From the NCBI GenBank assembly GCA_017405675.1, contig JAFRAB010000003.1, positions 1-64,000 on the forward strand: DNA of 64,000 bases, given 5' to 3'. Below are positions 55,601 to 64,000 of this stretch, piece after piece; the first letter of the stretch is position 1, and every line of letters begins with the position of its first letter. Source of the DNA: Erysipelotrichaceae bacterium. GTDB taxonomy: Bacteria; Bacillota_I; Bacilli_A; Erysipelotrichales; Erysipelotrichaceae. Position numbers and translations under genes: made by a program. The notes under the pieces are model-generated. The model worked only from the letters and a program-made list of their open reading frames with translations. It made no database searches and was not told where the DNA came from.

Positions 55601-58600
55601 GTATTTAAAAATTATGTATTAGATGACAATCGTGTATTTATAGGTTGGTCTGAATATCCATGGTCTTTGACACTGTATGAAGGCAGTGTTTATGACGGTT
55701 TACAATTGTATGCTGCTGAAAGCGTAATCTATGATGTAAGTTATTATGACGGAGAAACATTATTGGGTACAGAGACGGTAATGGAAGGCCGGAATGTTTC
55801 CCATAAGGCAATTACAGATTTTGCAAATTATGAAGCCAATGGTAGATTCTTCAAATATTGGACACGATATCCTGAAACAGAAGAACAGTATGCAGATGAT
55901 GGTGTTTATTCAGATTTAGTCCTTTATGCTGTTTATGGAAATGCATATGATGTAACATATTATGACGGCAATATTGTATTAGGCACCGAAAAAGTAGGTG
56001 AAGGTGACTACATTGGATATAAACCAATAACAGATTTTGCAGATTATAATGCTGATGGCAGAATCTTTAAGTTCTGGTCAAATAATCCTGAATCAGAAGA
56101 GCAGTATACAGGATATGTATATTCCAATATGTCTTTATATGCTGTATTTGAAAAGCAATATAATGTTTCATACTATGATGGGGATACTCTGCTTGGAACC
56201 AGATTAGTTACTTCATATGATTGGGATAGAAATATAGAAGAAATAGTTCCTACTTATGAAAAGCCTGGTTATAAGTTTACAGGATGGACCGCAACTAAGG
56301 GAGGAAGAGAGCCAGGCTATTATGACGATCTTTATGAAGGCTTAATTCTTTATGCTGTTTATAAGAAAACATACACTGTTGAATATAACTATAATGGAGA
56401 GGTTATTTATACAAATAATCGGGCAACAGAGTTCGAATATAGTTATTACCCAGACATACAGTTACCTCAGGGATATTCCTTTGCTTATTGGACATTAGAC
56501 CTTAATACCAAAAAAGAATTTTATGGACCAATTACAGGCGATACTGTATTGTATGCAGTAATTGGAAAAACAAATCCTGTTATTTCCTTGAATTCAAACG
56601 GAGGCAACCTCTACAACCGGCCGGTAATACTGACACTTCATGGTATATACGGTTTATCAGAGTATGATGTAAATAGTAATTATGTGCCGGTAAAGGAAGG
56701 TTATAAATTCATAGGATGGTCAAGATCTAAAGATGACTACGATCCGGATCTGAACAGTTTCCTGGATGATACAACTTTATATGCCTACTATACACGTGAA
56801 GGTTACGGTACATTTAAACTGTATTTTGGAAATGTGAACGGTTCTGACACAGAAGGCCTGGTATATGAAGTTGAACGATTAGACGAGGAAATTAGAGCCG
56901 GAGAAACAATAACAGCTACAATCAGAATTACTGATGATGATTACTATTTCTATCAGGTATATTGGGGCAGCGGTGTTTTTGTTCCGGCAAATAACGCAGA
57001 GTATCTTGAGCGGACATTTACAATAGAAGTTCAAGAAGGAATTAATGCTTTAGAAATTACCTTAGGAAAGGGAAATCTTAATGTCAAGTTTGTAACAGGC
57101 GATGATCCTGACGATTATGTTCTTACTACAACGGACAGATTTGGAAATATTGTTAATATCCCTGAAATTGAAAAATCAGGATATTTCCTTGCGGGCTGGA
57201 GCAGTGACAACGGTGATTATTATAATGGCATTGGAAAATTTGATGTAAAAGAAGGAAGTGTCTTCTATCCAATCTGGCAGGAGGCCGGCAACACATGTAA
57301 TGTTGAATTTAGGCTTTCACATGACACAGACAACGGTTTGATGGAATTTGATCCTGATTATCTGACAGTTACTGGAGACCGGTCAGGTTTATCCGGTGAC
57401 TGGTATGCATTTGACGTGACTGTTGCAGATACTGCATGTGGACTTGGATTAGTCATGTTAGATGAAAACGGAAATGAAATAACCAGTGCATTAAGAGGTG
57501 ATCTGAATTTTGGCAGAATGAACAGCAGATCATATCGTAACGAGACTGTTCATGTTGAGATTCGTCTTCCGGATAAAGAAAATATCGTAATCAGTCTGAT
57601 TGTTATGGATCAGTATGATTTGTATTTAATGGAATATAACGATGATTTGATCAGCGGAAGCAATCAGAGATTTAGAGCTTATTCCGGTGACAGTATGGTA
57701 CTGGCTCCTTATTTCGCTAATGGTTATGATTTTGACAGAACAAATCCTATATATGTGGTAGGCCTTGAAAATATGGGCGTTATGTCCAGTGATGGAGATT
57801 TGTTTGTAGATGGCAAGATAAATACAGAGATTGCTGATTTAAGTGTACCTGAACAAATTTCCTGGAACGCTGGATGGGGACATGGCGCTATTGGTGTCAA
57901 TGTAATATATGTTGGAACTGGATCTGCCAGAGAACAGGAGTTCGATGAAGAGTTAATAGTAACTAGTGATAACTATGGCAAACCAGGTATTCTACTGTAT
58001 AATCCTGGTGATAACACGGTTACATATGTAATTAAACTGTATTCAAAATCTATCCAGGGAGACGAAACCATTTTTGATGGAAATGTCGACTTATATAAGA
58101 CTGTTAAAAAGCCAGACGGAACAGTGACTTCATCACTGTTGTCAGGTATAGACCCTGAAAATCTGGAAATTAATGTTGATTCAGGTGACAGTGTATCACT
58201 GGCTTTTGATACTGAAGCAGATGTATTTATATATAAAGTGTTTGAAAAAACCATCTGGGGTAGTGAAGAGGAAAAAACCTGGGGTTATGTTAACAGAAAT
58301 GACGAAAAGAAACATCTTGTTGTTTATGATGAACCTGAGATTATATCAATAATGTTCTGGGATTCAGAAAACGGCAGAGAACATACTAGCTTAGATGTTG
58401 AGATGTATGAAAACAAATATGCCATTATCAGAACTACGTCTTTTGTAACTAATGATATTATCAGAGCTACTTTATCAAGCAGTAACGAATCGGTAGTTAA
58501 GGTAGACGGTGAGAATCAAATGATATTCCCTGTTGGCACAGGTACAGCCAGGATAACAGCAACATATCTTGGTCAGTCTACTTCAATGGTTGTTAATGTT

Positions 58601-61600
58601 ACTGAATGCACAACACAGAATGTTGTTAATTTTGATGTTAACGGAGGTAATCCGCTGCCATCAACAAAATCTCAATTTGGGGATTGGGGGGAAACATATC
58701 AAAACAATTGGCTTCATATGATTGAACCTATACGTGATGGATATGTATTCCTTGGCTGGACAAAAGTCAGAGATTCTTTACCATTAACAAGGGAATTAAG
58801 CGATCCTATAGATCCAGGTGTAACGTTATATGCATATTGGCTGCCAGAAGATAAAACTATTGTTAAATTGGGTTATGTTGATGTCTTTAATGGAAATGGC
58901 AACCCTATGCTGTACACGTTTAATGGTGACGGAATTTATAATACCGGGGATAGAGTTACAATTAGTTTTGATGTTAATGATTCAAATTATTACATTAATG
59001 GCGCGTGGATTAGTAATGATTCTGGTTTTTCAGAGAGTATTATGTGTAATACCGGAGAGCTTTATGGGGACTCATTTACACACACATTTACCGCTCCGGG
59101 CGGACTCGTTGCAGCCAATGTGTATATTTATAAAGGTTATAACAAGGTCAGATTTAAGATAGATGAAAATAACATTGTTGAAAAGGAAACAGACAGATAT
59201 GGGTTCCTTCCAAAATCTGAATGGCCGGTTGTCAGTAAGCCTGGATTCTATTTAAAAGGTTGGGGAACCGTTAACAGTGATCCTCCAACACCTTTACGTG
59301 AAGAACAGTTGGATTTTGACTGGACTGTACGTCCAATCTGGGAGGAAACCGGAAAAGAATGTGATGTTAAAGTTACATTCCCTGAATGGTTTGATGCTTC
59401 AGGTATAACTGTTGAGGGAGAAGGAAAATATCTGTCTGGTAATGAAATAACACTGAAACTCCATGTTAATGAGAATTCATATGCTGGATTCTATGGCATT
59501 TCTATGGTTGATCAAGATTATAGTAATTTTATGTTCAAAGAACAATATGACAGGCACTTTGAAGACAGGATTTACCATGATGAGACAGTAGAAATAAAGA
59601 TTACAGTACCAGCGATAGATGAACTGAATCTTCGAATCGAAGCAGAGAGTTCTCTGGAATTTATTATAGATAACCCATGTCCTGAAATTTTAACTGTTAA
59701 AAGAAGATATAATGTAATGACAGGGGAAAAGATTACAATTGTCTTTGACGTAGCTGATGGTTATGCCTTAAGCAGCGAAGAACAGTTCCTGAGAGGAATG
59801 CCAAGTGGTGGCGGTGGAATGATTGCCATGAATGGTGAATTCTTTGCGCCGAACAGCTCTTATAAAGTTAATGAAGATGTTGTTGATGTAACCGTTCCAA
59901 ATCAGCTGTCCTGGATCGCTGGATTCGGATCAATCGGCAGATGGGCAAATATTGTTTATGTAGGTAAGAATACGGTTGATGAGCAGAAACTTTCAGGAGT
60001 AATCAGTGTAACAAATAACAATAATTATGATTCTGCCGGTCTGGCATTCTATAACCCTACCAACGATACAACCACTTACAGTATAAATTTAAGCGAATCT
60101 GATGCTGCAAGCAGCAGAGATAAAACATTGATTGATGGTCAGAGTAACAGTTCAGCAACTAATGCAATAATTACTCCTAAGAAATTAATGATGAACAGAG
60201 CTAATTCTGTTAACCGGTTAACTTCAGGCAGTACAGGTCTTGGAAATGTTACTATTCTGATAACAAAAGGTAACGCTGATGATCCATCATATGTTCAGAC
60301 TGAAACAAGAACAGTTAATGATCTGTCCAGTTTTGATGTTGAAGTAAGACCAGGTCAGTTTGTAACGTATTCACTTCTGGATGAAGATGGAGACAGATAT
60401 TTTGGATATAAGTATTCTGTCAATGATCCAGATTCAGGAAAACAGATCAGTAATGGTTATGTTAACGAATATGACAAGGTTAAGCATTTGACCGTTACAG
60501 AAGGACCAGAAGTAGAAGAAATCAATTTCGAGTATTTTGACGGATATATTGAAGTTGGTAAGACGTATACATTAAAACCAACGTTTATTCCAAGTGATGT
60601 AATTGCGGACAAGGTTAAGCTGTCATATATGAGTGAAGATACAAGTGTAGCTACCGTAGATATAAACGGTGTAATAACAGGTGTCAGTGTAGGCAGCACA
60701 AGAATTATAGCAACCGCAGAAAACGGTAAGACAGCGACTTTGTATATTAATGTATACGAAAAGCATACAGTTACTCTCGATTATAATGGCGGTATCGGCT
60801 CAAAGAACAATAAGGTAATAGTTGACACAGATTTTAGTACATACAATGTAAAGCCTCGGCAGGTTCCTAAAAAAGAAGGATATGTATTCTGTGGATGGAC
60901 ACTTGAAAAGGATAAGAGACCTTTTGTTGAGTGGTTACAGGTTGATGAAGATATCACTGTTTATGCTTATTGGCTTGAAGATACCATAGCGATTATTGAA
61001 CTTGATGAAAGCTATGGACAACAGGATAAACTAAGCTATACAGGCTTAGGTACATTCACAGCAGGAGAACAGCATACAATTACAATAGAAGTTACTGATG
61101 ACGAGTATTATATACAGCATGCTAATATAGGCGATGAAAAGCAGTTCCCTACTGAAAGAGTAGAGTACACATTCGAATTGAAACCTGGAATTGCTAAGGT
61201 GGGCCGGTATGTGGAGAAAGGCTATCATAAGATCACATTTATTAATGATGACGGCACCAGTGTTGAAAAAACAGCAGACCGATATGACAGGGTATATGAT
61301 ATTCCAGAACCTACAAAAACAGGCTATTATCTGCGTGGCTGGGGTAATGACGAAGAAATAAGATACACGTTTGATACTGAATACATTTGGGCTGGTCAGG
61401 ATTCTACACTGTATCCGATCTGGGAAGAGGTAGGAAACGAATGTGTCATTGATTATCAGATAATCAAAGAAAATGGATCAATAGTTGAAAATCCAAAAAT
61501 TGAAGTCACAGGAGTTGGAACTTATCATTCAGGAGACGAAGTAACGCTCAATATCAGAAAACTTGATGACAAAGCAGTAATGATATATTATTCCGTACTT

Positions 61601-64000
61601 GATGTTGATAACAACTATATACGAGTCAGAAACGTTTCCAGGACAGATGGCATAATCAATGAAGATATTTCATATACCTTTGTTGCACCAGATATAGACC
61701 AGATCATTGTTAGTATTATGTATACTGATGAAATGGAGATAGATTTTAAATCTATTTATCCGGAAAGTGTTATCAAAATGCCAGAAATGTGCTCTTTCAG
61801 GTATGGTGAAGATGTAATACTTGATTTTGAGTGTGCCGATGGATATATTATTGATCCTGTTATACCGTTCTTGGGAGAAGGCTATGGAACCATAGTACAA
61901 GGCAGAAATATCGGAGAGGTTTTCATACGTACCCCATATGGCATAGAAATTAACCGAGATATTATTGATACCTCAGTAACCAACAGACTATCCTGGAAGG
62001 CAGGCCTTGGTTTCATGCAGGCAACGCCAAATATCATTTTCGTAGGTACAGACAGCGAAGAAGAGAGAGAACTAAGTGATCTGCTCTCGATTACAGATGA
62101 TGATTATCAGGCTCCTGGTATTGTTATTTACAACAGAACCGGTGAAGACAAAGAGTATACAGTTGATTTATCAGTACCTGGAAAATTGAATAATGATATC
62201 AGTCTGTGGACATCCGGAGCTACCTTCTTCAGACGTATGTCTGCAGTAAATGTTGGTGAATCTGATGCTGTAAATGGTATTGGAAATGTCATTCTCTATG
62301 TAACAAGAGGCACCATAGGTGATGAAGAAAACGCTGAGAGATATACTGTAAACGCAAATGATTTGTCAAAACTGAATCTGACTGTTGACGCAGGCGAGTT
62401 TATGACTGTATCAATAAATGATGAGGATGACTTCAGATATGAAAAGTATCAGTATGATCTGATTGATAACATTTCATCTGATACAAAGACAGGATATGTT
62501 AATGAAAACGATACTCAAAAACATCTGGTTTTATGTGAGGAAGGTTTTGTTGAAGTTAATGGAATATCTCTGAATACATATGAAGTGTATTTGAATATTG
62601 GTGAAAGCGAGCAGTTAGAAGCTACAGTTTATCCTGAGAACGCAACCGATAAAACTGTAACATGGTCAAGCGACTATCCTGAAATTGTAACTGTTGATCA
62701 GGATGGTTTAATTACGGCTGTAGATTATGGAGAGGCGTCAATAATGGCTGTAGCAGGTACTTGGGGAACATCATGTAGAGTAATAGTCGAAAAACCTGTT
62801 GAAAAACGCAAAATAATACTTGATCCTAATGGAGGAGTAACAGGTAATATTAGTGAAATCGAAATTGATGAAGACTTTACATTATTCAGATTCAATCCAC
62901 GGCAGGAAGCGACCCCAATCAGAGAAGGGTACATTTTCGCAGGGTGGACAAAACAGAAAGATACATTCCCGTTGGTATCTGACTATAAAGAGACAGATCC
63001 GAATGTATATGTTTACGAAACTACAACGTTGTATGCATATTGGATACCAGAAGGAAAAGCTGTAGTAAGATTAACAGACAATTACTTCTATATGGCTTCT
63101 GATGGATTTGATGCCGAGGAATATGAAGTAACTGGCACTGGTACATATGATGCCGATACTGAAGTTGAATTGACATTTAAGATTTTAGATGATGTTAACT
63201 TCATTCGTGCATGCTATATAACTGGTACAGGCGGAATCTATTACATGGATTATGATCTTGCTAAAACGGAATTAACAGCTAAGATCACTGTAAAGAGCGG
63301 ATTGATTAATTTTGAACCATTCGTTGAAGAAGGATTTAAAACACTGACAATCACACCTGAAGAAGGCGATGTCTTTGTGGCGCAGGCAGACAGATTCAAT
63401 TATCTTAATGTTGAATTGCCAACATATACAAAGGAAGGCTACTATCTGAAAGGTTTTGCTGCCAGTGAAACGGATTATCTGTATACAACAGCATCATTAA
63501 AGCGTTTATCAGAAAATCTTTACCTGCTTCCTATATGGGACGTAGTTGGTGTTGACTGCAAACTTAATGTCATCACCACATCTTCCGACAAGGAAAACAT
63601 TACAGTAGAAGGCTCTGGTAACTATAAGTCAGGAGATATTGTGACAATAAAAGTCCATTTTGCTGAAGGAAAATACCGGAATATCTGGGGAATAAATGCT
63701 CTTAAGCCAACGAATGAATGGGTGTTTGTAAAAGGAGTAGAAGAGTTCAATGGTCAAGTAGACAACGCCCATTTCTATAACAGTAATGAAATTTTGGAAA
63801 TTCCAATAACAATTCCTAGTGTTGATGAAGTCAATATTAGTATTGATGTCGTTGATACATTAACCGTAAGGTTCAAAAATCCTTGTCCGGAAATTTTGAA
63901 GACACCTGAAGAAGCAATAGTTAATGCAGGAGATGAAGTTGTTATCAGATTTGAAACTCTGCCGGGATATCAGTTAAGTCAGGATGAACCTTTAATGCAG
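52643..64000 (+). CDS. giant secreted repeat protein (InlB-like repeats, Big_2-like domains), continues beyond window
   Basis: One frame stays open from 52643 to the right edge: at least 3786 codons, with no stop inside. It begins with a signal peptide (MIKIIKKATI ... cleavage after VFA28) and a perfect AGGAGGG ribosome binding site. Residues about 107-1310 are some 17 short InlB/Flg_new-like units of ~70-75 residues, with strands V-x-Y-Y, a GWT or YWS turn and YDGL-x-LYAVY endings. From about 1311, four super-repeats of ~680-715 residues follow, each with NGG, GY-x-F-x-GWT, TLYAYW, DRY/F, GYYLKGW, SW-x-AG, VNENDxxKHL and Big_2-like (SSDxxVVTV, GxxxAxxxG) parts. The surface anchor is beyond the window. 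Probably an adhesin or matrix protein; exact role not known. Confidence 0.9.
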   Translation, partial: MIKIIKKATITLLAFLMCFTSGHWMVFADDDHITITIMDGDQEYESSYIWTEDVYGFNLYYKGDNLYSEGFAESLEDAENGVINYRPTDGYEFDEDKTFYIVWKEGYTVNYSIDGEIDQSLTRKNANRFDFLPNADLSREGYRLSGWFADPEYTEEFNQDMLNGDVTLYSYFKKLYKVTYYDDTTELGSRYFCNGDNIQIDPSEFEGFIYPGATLCFDYWWHGNSEEPYTGELTEDIQVFLKLCEAVYVNYYDQYGNLLETKLINPRLWNCSPEEISGLYLDANDIFRGWGTYSGSNDVFSGNAYDGLELFAIIDHQYRVYFYNYDESYIGEQWITCDISEYHISNLLTDWEREGYRFIGWNSMPGSEYAESGYLMDGSSVYAVYRREYTVNYWLDENTPLESQKYIEGDYYLKEITELNSYTPREDGLVFYYWSETPGGEKCEVSLGRDMDLYAVFGEPVTVNYHFEDGSNMGSLITTPEKALTISTSEFGVDDVGGEFGGWSSAPYGKTVYDGEITDNIDLYRIVYRYYNVTYYIDGVLQDTRYVREDQYNQSINSFMGYENETRILLYWSLAPDGEEFSGCLTEDCTLYAVLLNGVRVNYWDFYGGELLETKIIENNNWNIDPSEVEGFSLNENEVFLGWTVWGGGYDYEGAVYTGDAYEGLNLFPVITELSSVKFYDENGTLLITKNMYGNIEDIDLSEIGIPYEKGEYVFCGWTTEPGKTDFISGSVYDGLELYAYYEIGYTIKYCLEDGTELLTKKKTIYNWYIDINSVYAVPAGKFFMHWSTEPNGEEFTGSLNADCTLYAVITDGFSVYYYGEKGEYLGTRKTGKYDWYIYPDSYTFDGYVEPTNSSFAGWTLTMGSKDIYGSNAYEGMSLYAVYTHYCDVTFHDGDTIITALSLGDKDYLYYSIRSFAGYEDDERNFLWWSTDKNSTVMYDESLTEDVDLYAVFGTGGKVYYHRMDGTELGIKGILGDGREWDISPSVFKNYVLDDNRVFIGWSEYPWSLTLYEGSVYDGLQLYAAESVIYDVSYYDGETLLGTETVMEGRNVSHKAITDFANYEANGRFFKYWTRYPETEEQYADDGVYSDLVLYAVYGNAYDVTYYDGNIVLGTEKVGEGDYIGYKPITDFADYNADGRIFKFWSNNPESEEQYTGYVYSNMSLYAVFEKQYNVSYYDGDTLLGTRLVTSYDWDRNIEEIVPTYEKPGYKFTGWTATKGGREPGYYDDLYEGLILYAVYKKTYTVEYNYNGEVIYTNNRATEFEYSYYPDIQLPQGYSFAYWTLDLNTKKEFYGPITGDTVLYAVIGKTNPVISLNSNGGNLYNRPVILTLHGIYGLSEYDVNSNYVPVKEGYKFIGWSRSKDDYDPDLNSFLDDTTLYAYYTREGYGTFKLYFGNVNGSDTEGLVYEVERLDEEIRAGETITATIRITDDDYYFYQVYWGSGVFVPANNAEYLERTFTIEVQEGINALEITLGKGNLNVKFVTGDDPDDYVLTTTDRFGNIVNIPEIEKSGYFLAGWSSDNGDYYNGIGKFDVKEGSVFYPIWQEAGNTCNVEFRLSHDTDNGLMEFDPDYLTVTGDRSGLSGDWYAFDVTVADTACGLGLVMLDENGNEITSALRGDLNFGRMNSRSYRNETVHVEIRLPDKENIVISLIVMDQYDLYLMEYNDDLISGSNQRFRAYSGDSMVLAPYFANGYDFDRTNPIYVVGLENMGVMSSDGDLFVDGKINTEIADLSVPEQISWNAGWGHGAIGVNVIYVGTGSAREQEFDEELIVTSDNYGKPGILLYNPGDNTVTYVIKLYSKSIQGDETIFDGNVDLYKTVKKPDGTVTSSLLSGIDPENLEINVDSGDSVSLAFDTEADVFIYKVFEKTIWGSEEEKTWGYVNRNDEKKHLVVYDEPEIISIMFWDSENGREHTSLDVEMYENKYAIIRTTSFVTNDIIRATLSSSNESVVKVDGENQMIFPVGTGTARITATYLGQSTSMVVNVTECTTQNVVNFDVNGGNPLPSTKSQFGDWGETYQNNWLHMIEPIRDGYVFLGWTKVRDSLPLTRELSDPIDPGVTLYAYWLPEDKTIVKLGYVDVFNGNGNPMLYTFNGDGIYNTGDRVTISFDVNDSNYYINGAWISNDSGFSESIMCNTGELYGDSFTHTFTAPGGLVAANVYIYKGYNKVRFKIDENNIVEKETDRYGFLPKSEWPVVSKPGFYLKGWGTVNSDPPTPLREEQLDFDWTVRPIWEETGKECDVKVTFPEWFDASGITVEGEGKYLSGNEITLKLHVNENSYAGFYGISMVDQDYSNFMFKEQYDRHFEDRIYHDETVEIKITVPAIDELNLRIEAESSLEFIIDNPCPEILTVKRRYNVMTGEKITIVFDVADGYALSSEEQFLRGMPSGGGGMIAMNGEFFAPNSSYKVNEDVVDVTVPNQLSWIAGFGSIGRWANIVYVGKNTVDEQKLSGVISVTNNNNYDSAGLAFYNPTNDTTTYSINLSESDAASSRDKTLIDGQSNSSATNAIITPKKLMMNRANSVNRLTSGSTGLGNVTILITKGNADDPSYVQTETRTVNDLSSFDVEVRPGQFVTYSLLDEDGDRYFGYKYSVNDPDSGKQISNGYVNEYDKVKHLTVTEGPEVEEINFEYFDGYIEVGKTYTLKPTFIPSDVIADKVKLSYMSEDTSVATVDINGVITGVSVGSTRIIATAENGKTATLYINVYEKHTVTLDYNGGIGSKNNKVIVDTDFSTYNVKPRQVPKKEGYVFCGWTLEKDKRPFVEWLQVDEDITVYAYWLEDTIAIIELDESYGQQDKLSYTGLGTFTAGEQHTITIEVTDDEYYIQHANIGDEKQFPTERVEYTFELKPGIAKVGRYVEKGYHKITFINDDGTSVEKTADRYDRVYDIPEPTKTGYYLRGWGNDEEIRYTFDTEYIWAGQDSTLYPIWEEVGNECVIDYQIIKENGSIVENPKIEVTGVGTYHSGDEVTLNIRKLDDKAVMIYYSVLDVDNNYIRVRNVSRTDGIINEDISYTFVAPDIDQIIVSIMYTDEMEIDFKSIYPESVIKMPEMCSFRYGEDVILDFECADGYIIDPVIPFLGEGYGTIVQGRNIGEVFIRTPYGIEINRDIIDTSVTNRLSWKAGLGFMQATPNIIFVGTDSEEERELSDLLSITDDDYQAPGIVIYNRTGEDKEYTVDLSVPGKLNNDISLWTSGATFFRRMSAVNVGESDAVNGIGNVILYVTRGTIGDEENAERYTVNANDLSKLNLTVDAGEFMTVSINDEDDFRYEKYQYDLIDNISSDTKTGYVNENDTQKHLVLCEEGFVEVNGISLNTYEVYLNIGESEQLEATVYPENATDKTVTWSSDYPEIVTVDQDGLITAVDYGEASIMAVAGTWGTSCRVIVEKPVEKRKIILDPNGGVTGNISEIEIDEDFTLFRFNPRQEATPIREGYIFAGWTKQKDTFPLVSDYKETDPNVYVYETTTLYAYWIPEGKAVVRLTDNYFYMASDGFDAEEYEVTGTGTYDADTEVELTFKILDDVNFIRACYITGTGGIYYMDYDLAKTELTAKITVKSGLINFEPFVEEGFKTLTITPEEGDVFVAQADRFNYLNVELPTYTKEGYYLKGFAASETDYLYTTASLKRLSENLYLLPIWDVVGVDCKLNVITTSSDKENITVEGSGNYKSGDIVTIKVHFAEGKYRNIWGINALKPTNEWVFVKGVEEFNGQVDNAHFYNSNEILEIPITIPSVDEVNISIDVVDTLTVRFKNPCPEILKTPEEAIVNAGDEVVIRFETLPGYQLSQDEPLMQ
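52961..56572 (+). repeat. about 17 short InlB-like units
   Basis: Units start near 52961, 53170, 53387, 53597, 53807, 54026, 54233, 54440, 54665, 54881, 55082, 55301, 55511, 55733, 55949, 56159 and 56369, a period of about 200-225 bases. Each begins with a Val-x-Tyr-Tyr strand and ends near LYAVY. They are diverged at the DNA level, which shows they are old. Confidence 0.85.
56573..58618 (+). repeat. super-repeat 1 (~682 residues)
   Basis: Begins ISLNSNGGNLYNRP, continues with GYKFIGWSRSKD, TLYAYYTREG, a beta domain, DRFGNIVNIPEIEKSGYFLAGW, ISWNAGWG, VNRNDEKKHL and ends in a Big_2-like domain. Confidence 0.8.
58619..60763 (+). repeat. super-repeat 2 (~715 residues)
   Basis: Begins VNFDVNGGNPLPST, then GYVFLGWTKVRD, TLYAYWLPED, GFYLKGW, LSWIAGFG, VNEYDKVKHL and a Big_2-like domain ending TATLYINVYE. 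Confidence 0.8.
60764..62806 (+). repeat. super-repeat 3 (~681 residues)
   Basis: Begins HTVTLDYNGGIGSKNN, then GYVFCGWTLEKD, VYAYWLED, GYYLRGWG, LSWKAGLG, VNENDTQKHL and a Big_2-like domain with TWSSDYPEIVTVDQDGLITAV. Confidence 0.8.
62807..64000 (+). repeat. super-repeat 4 (truncated by window end)
   Basis: Begins RKIILDPNGGVTGNIS, then GYIFAGWTKQKD, TLYAYWIPEG, GYYLKGF, with the later parts cut off at 64000. Confidence 0.8.

Noticed and set aside
57973..58254. Minus-strand frame inside the giant gene
   Set aside because: It is antisense to the continuous frame of the giant protein and has no ribosome binding site.
52643..64000. Possible CRISPR array or transposon because of many repeats
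   Set aside because: The repeats are protein-coding, diverged at the DNA level, and have no identical short direct repeats with unique spacers and no terminal inverted repeats or transposase.

Overview
The window is a 64 kb stretch of a low-to-moderate GC Bacillota (Firmicutes) chromosome around the replication origin. The right-hand gene order dnaA-dnaN-yaaA-recF-gyrB-gyrA-serS, the group ffs-tadA-dnaX-ybaB-recR, and the reverse-strand group jag-yidC-rnpA-rpmH are classic for this phylum. The single lipoprotein-type YidC, lysyl/glutamyl-rich surface proteins, absence of sporulation genes and overall protein style suggest the class Erysipelotrichia; this placement is inference. Genes left of the origin (about 17.7-18.1 kb) lie mostly on the minus strand and genes right of it mostly on the plus strand, as expected for a bidirectional origin.

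Region by region: (1) 1-2.3 kb holds the end of an ABC ATPase gene and jag-yidC-rnpA-rpmH with a strong rpmH promoter. (2) 2.3-17.7 kb is an unusual ~16 kb block between rpmH and dnaA, two genes that are normally neighbours. It carries a sugar-transfer-type ATP-grasp protein, a Lys/Glu-rich helical protein, a stand-alone prepilin peptidase, an amidohydrolase plus glycosylasparaginase pair, a CHAP lipoprotein, a GH2 glycosidase, a PfkB sugar kinase, a HisK-type phosphatase, an HtrA protease, and a membrane-anchored cohesin-like protein next to a dockerin-tagged glucosaminidase. (3) 17.7-28.0 kb is oriC with dense DnaA boxes and the replication/gyrase operon. (4) 27.98-28.05 kb has two parS sites flanking the serS terminator, followed by the SRP RNA gene. 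(5) 28.3-44.6 kb is a DNA-metabolism and housekeeping stretch (tadA, dnaX, ybaB, recR, M19 dipeptidase, rarA, nadK, a PTS EIIC-like protein, mutS, and a MurT/GatD-like pair). (6) 44.6-52.4 kb carries transporters (MFS, MATE), sugar metabolism (FruK-like, NagA-like, hexulose-phosphate-synthase-like) with an RpiR regulator, and a MarR regulator with a consensus promoter and palindromic operator. (7) 52.6 kb to the right edge is one open frame of at least 3786 codons: a secreted giant protein built from about 17 short InlB-like units followed by at least four ~680-715-residue super-repeats.

The most interesting points are: the GatD-like subunit, which has lost the glutaminase cysteine and histidine while keeping its MurT partner; a PTS EIIC-like protein whose EIIB-like tail has Ser at the phospho-cysteine position; the cohesin/dockerin surface pair; the nested-repeat giant protein; an 11-bp inverted repeat centred exactly on tandem DnaA boxes in the dnaA-dnaN gap; and several promoters whose -10 box sits so close to the ATG that the mRNA is probably leaderless. 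All calls come from reading the sequence; no database search was run.
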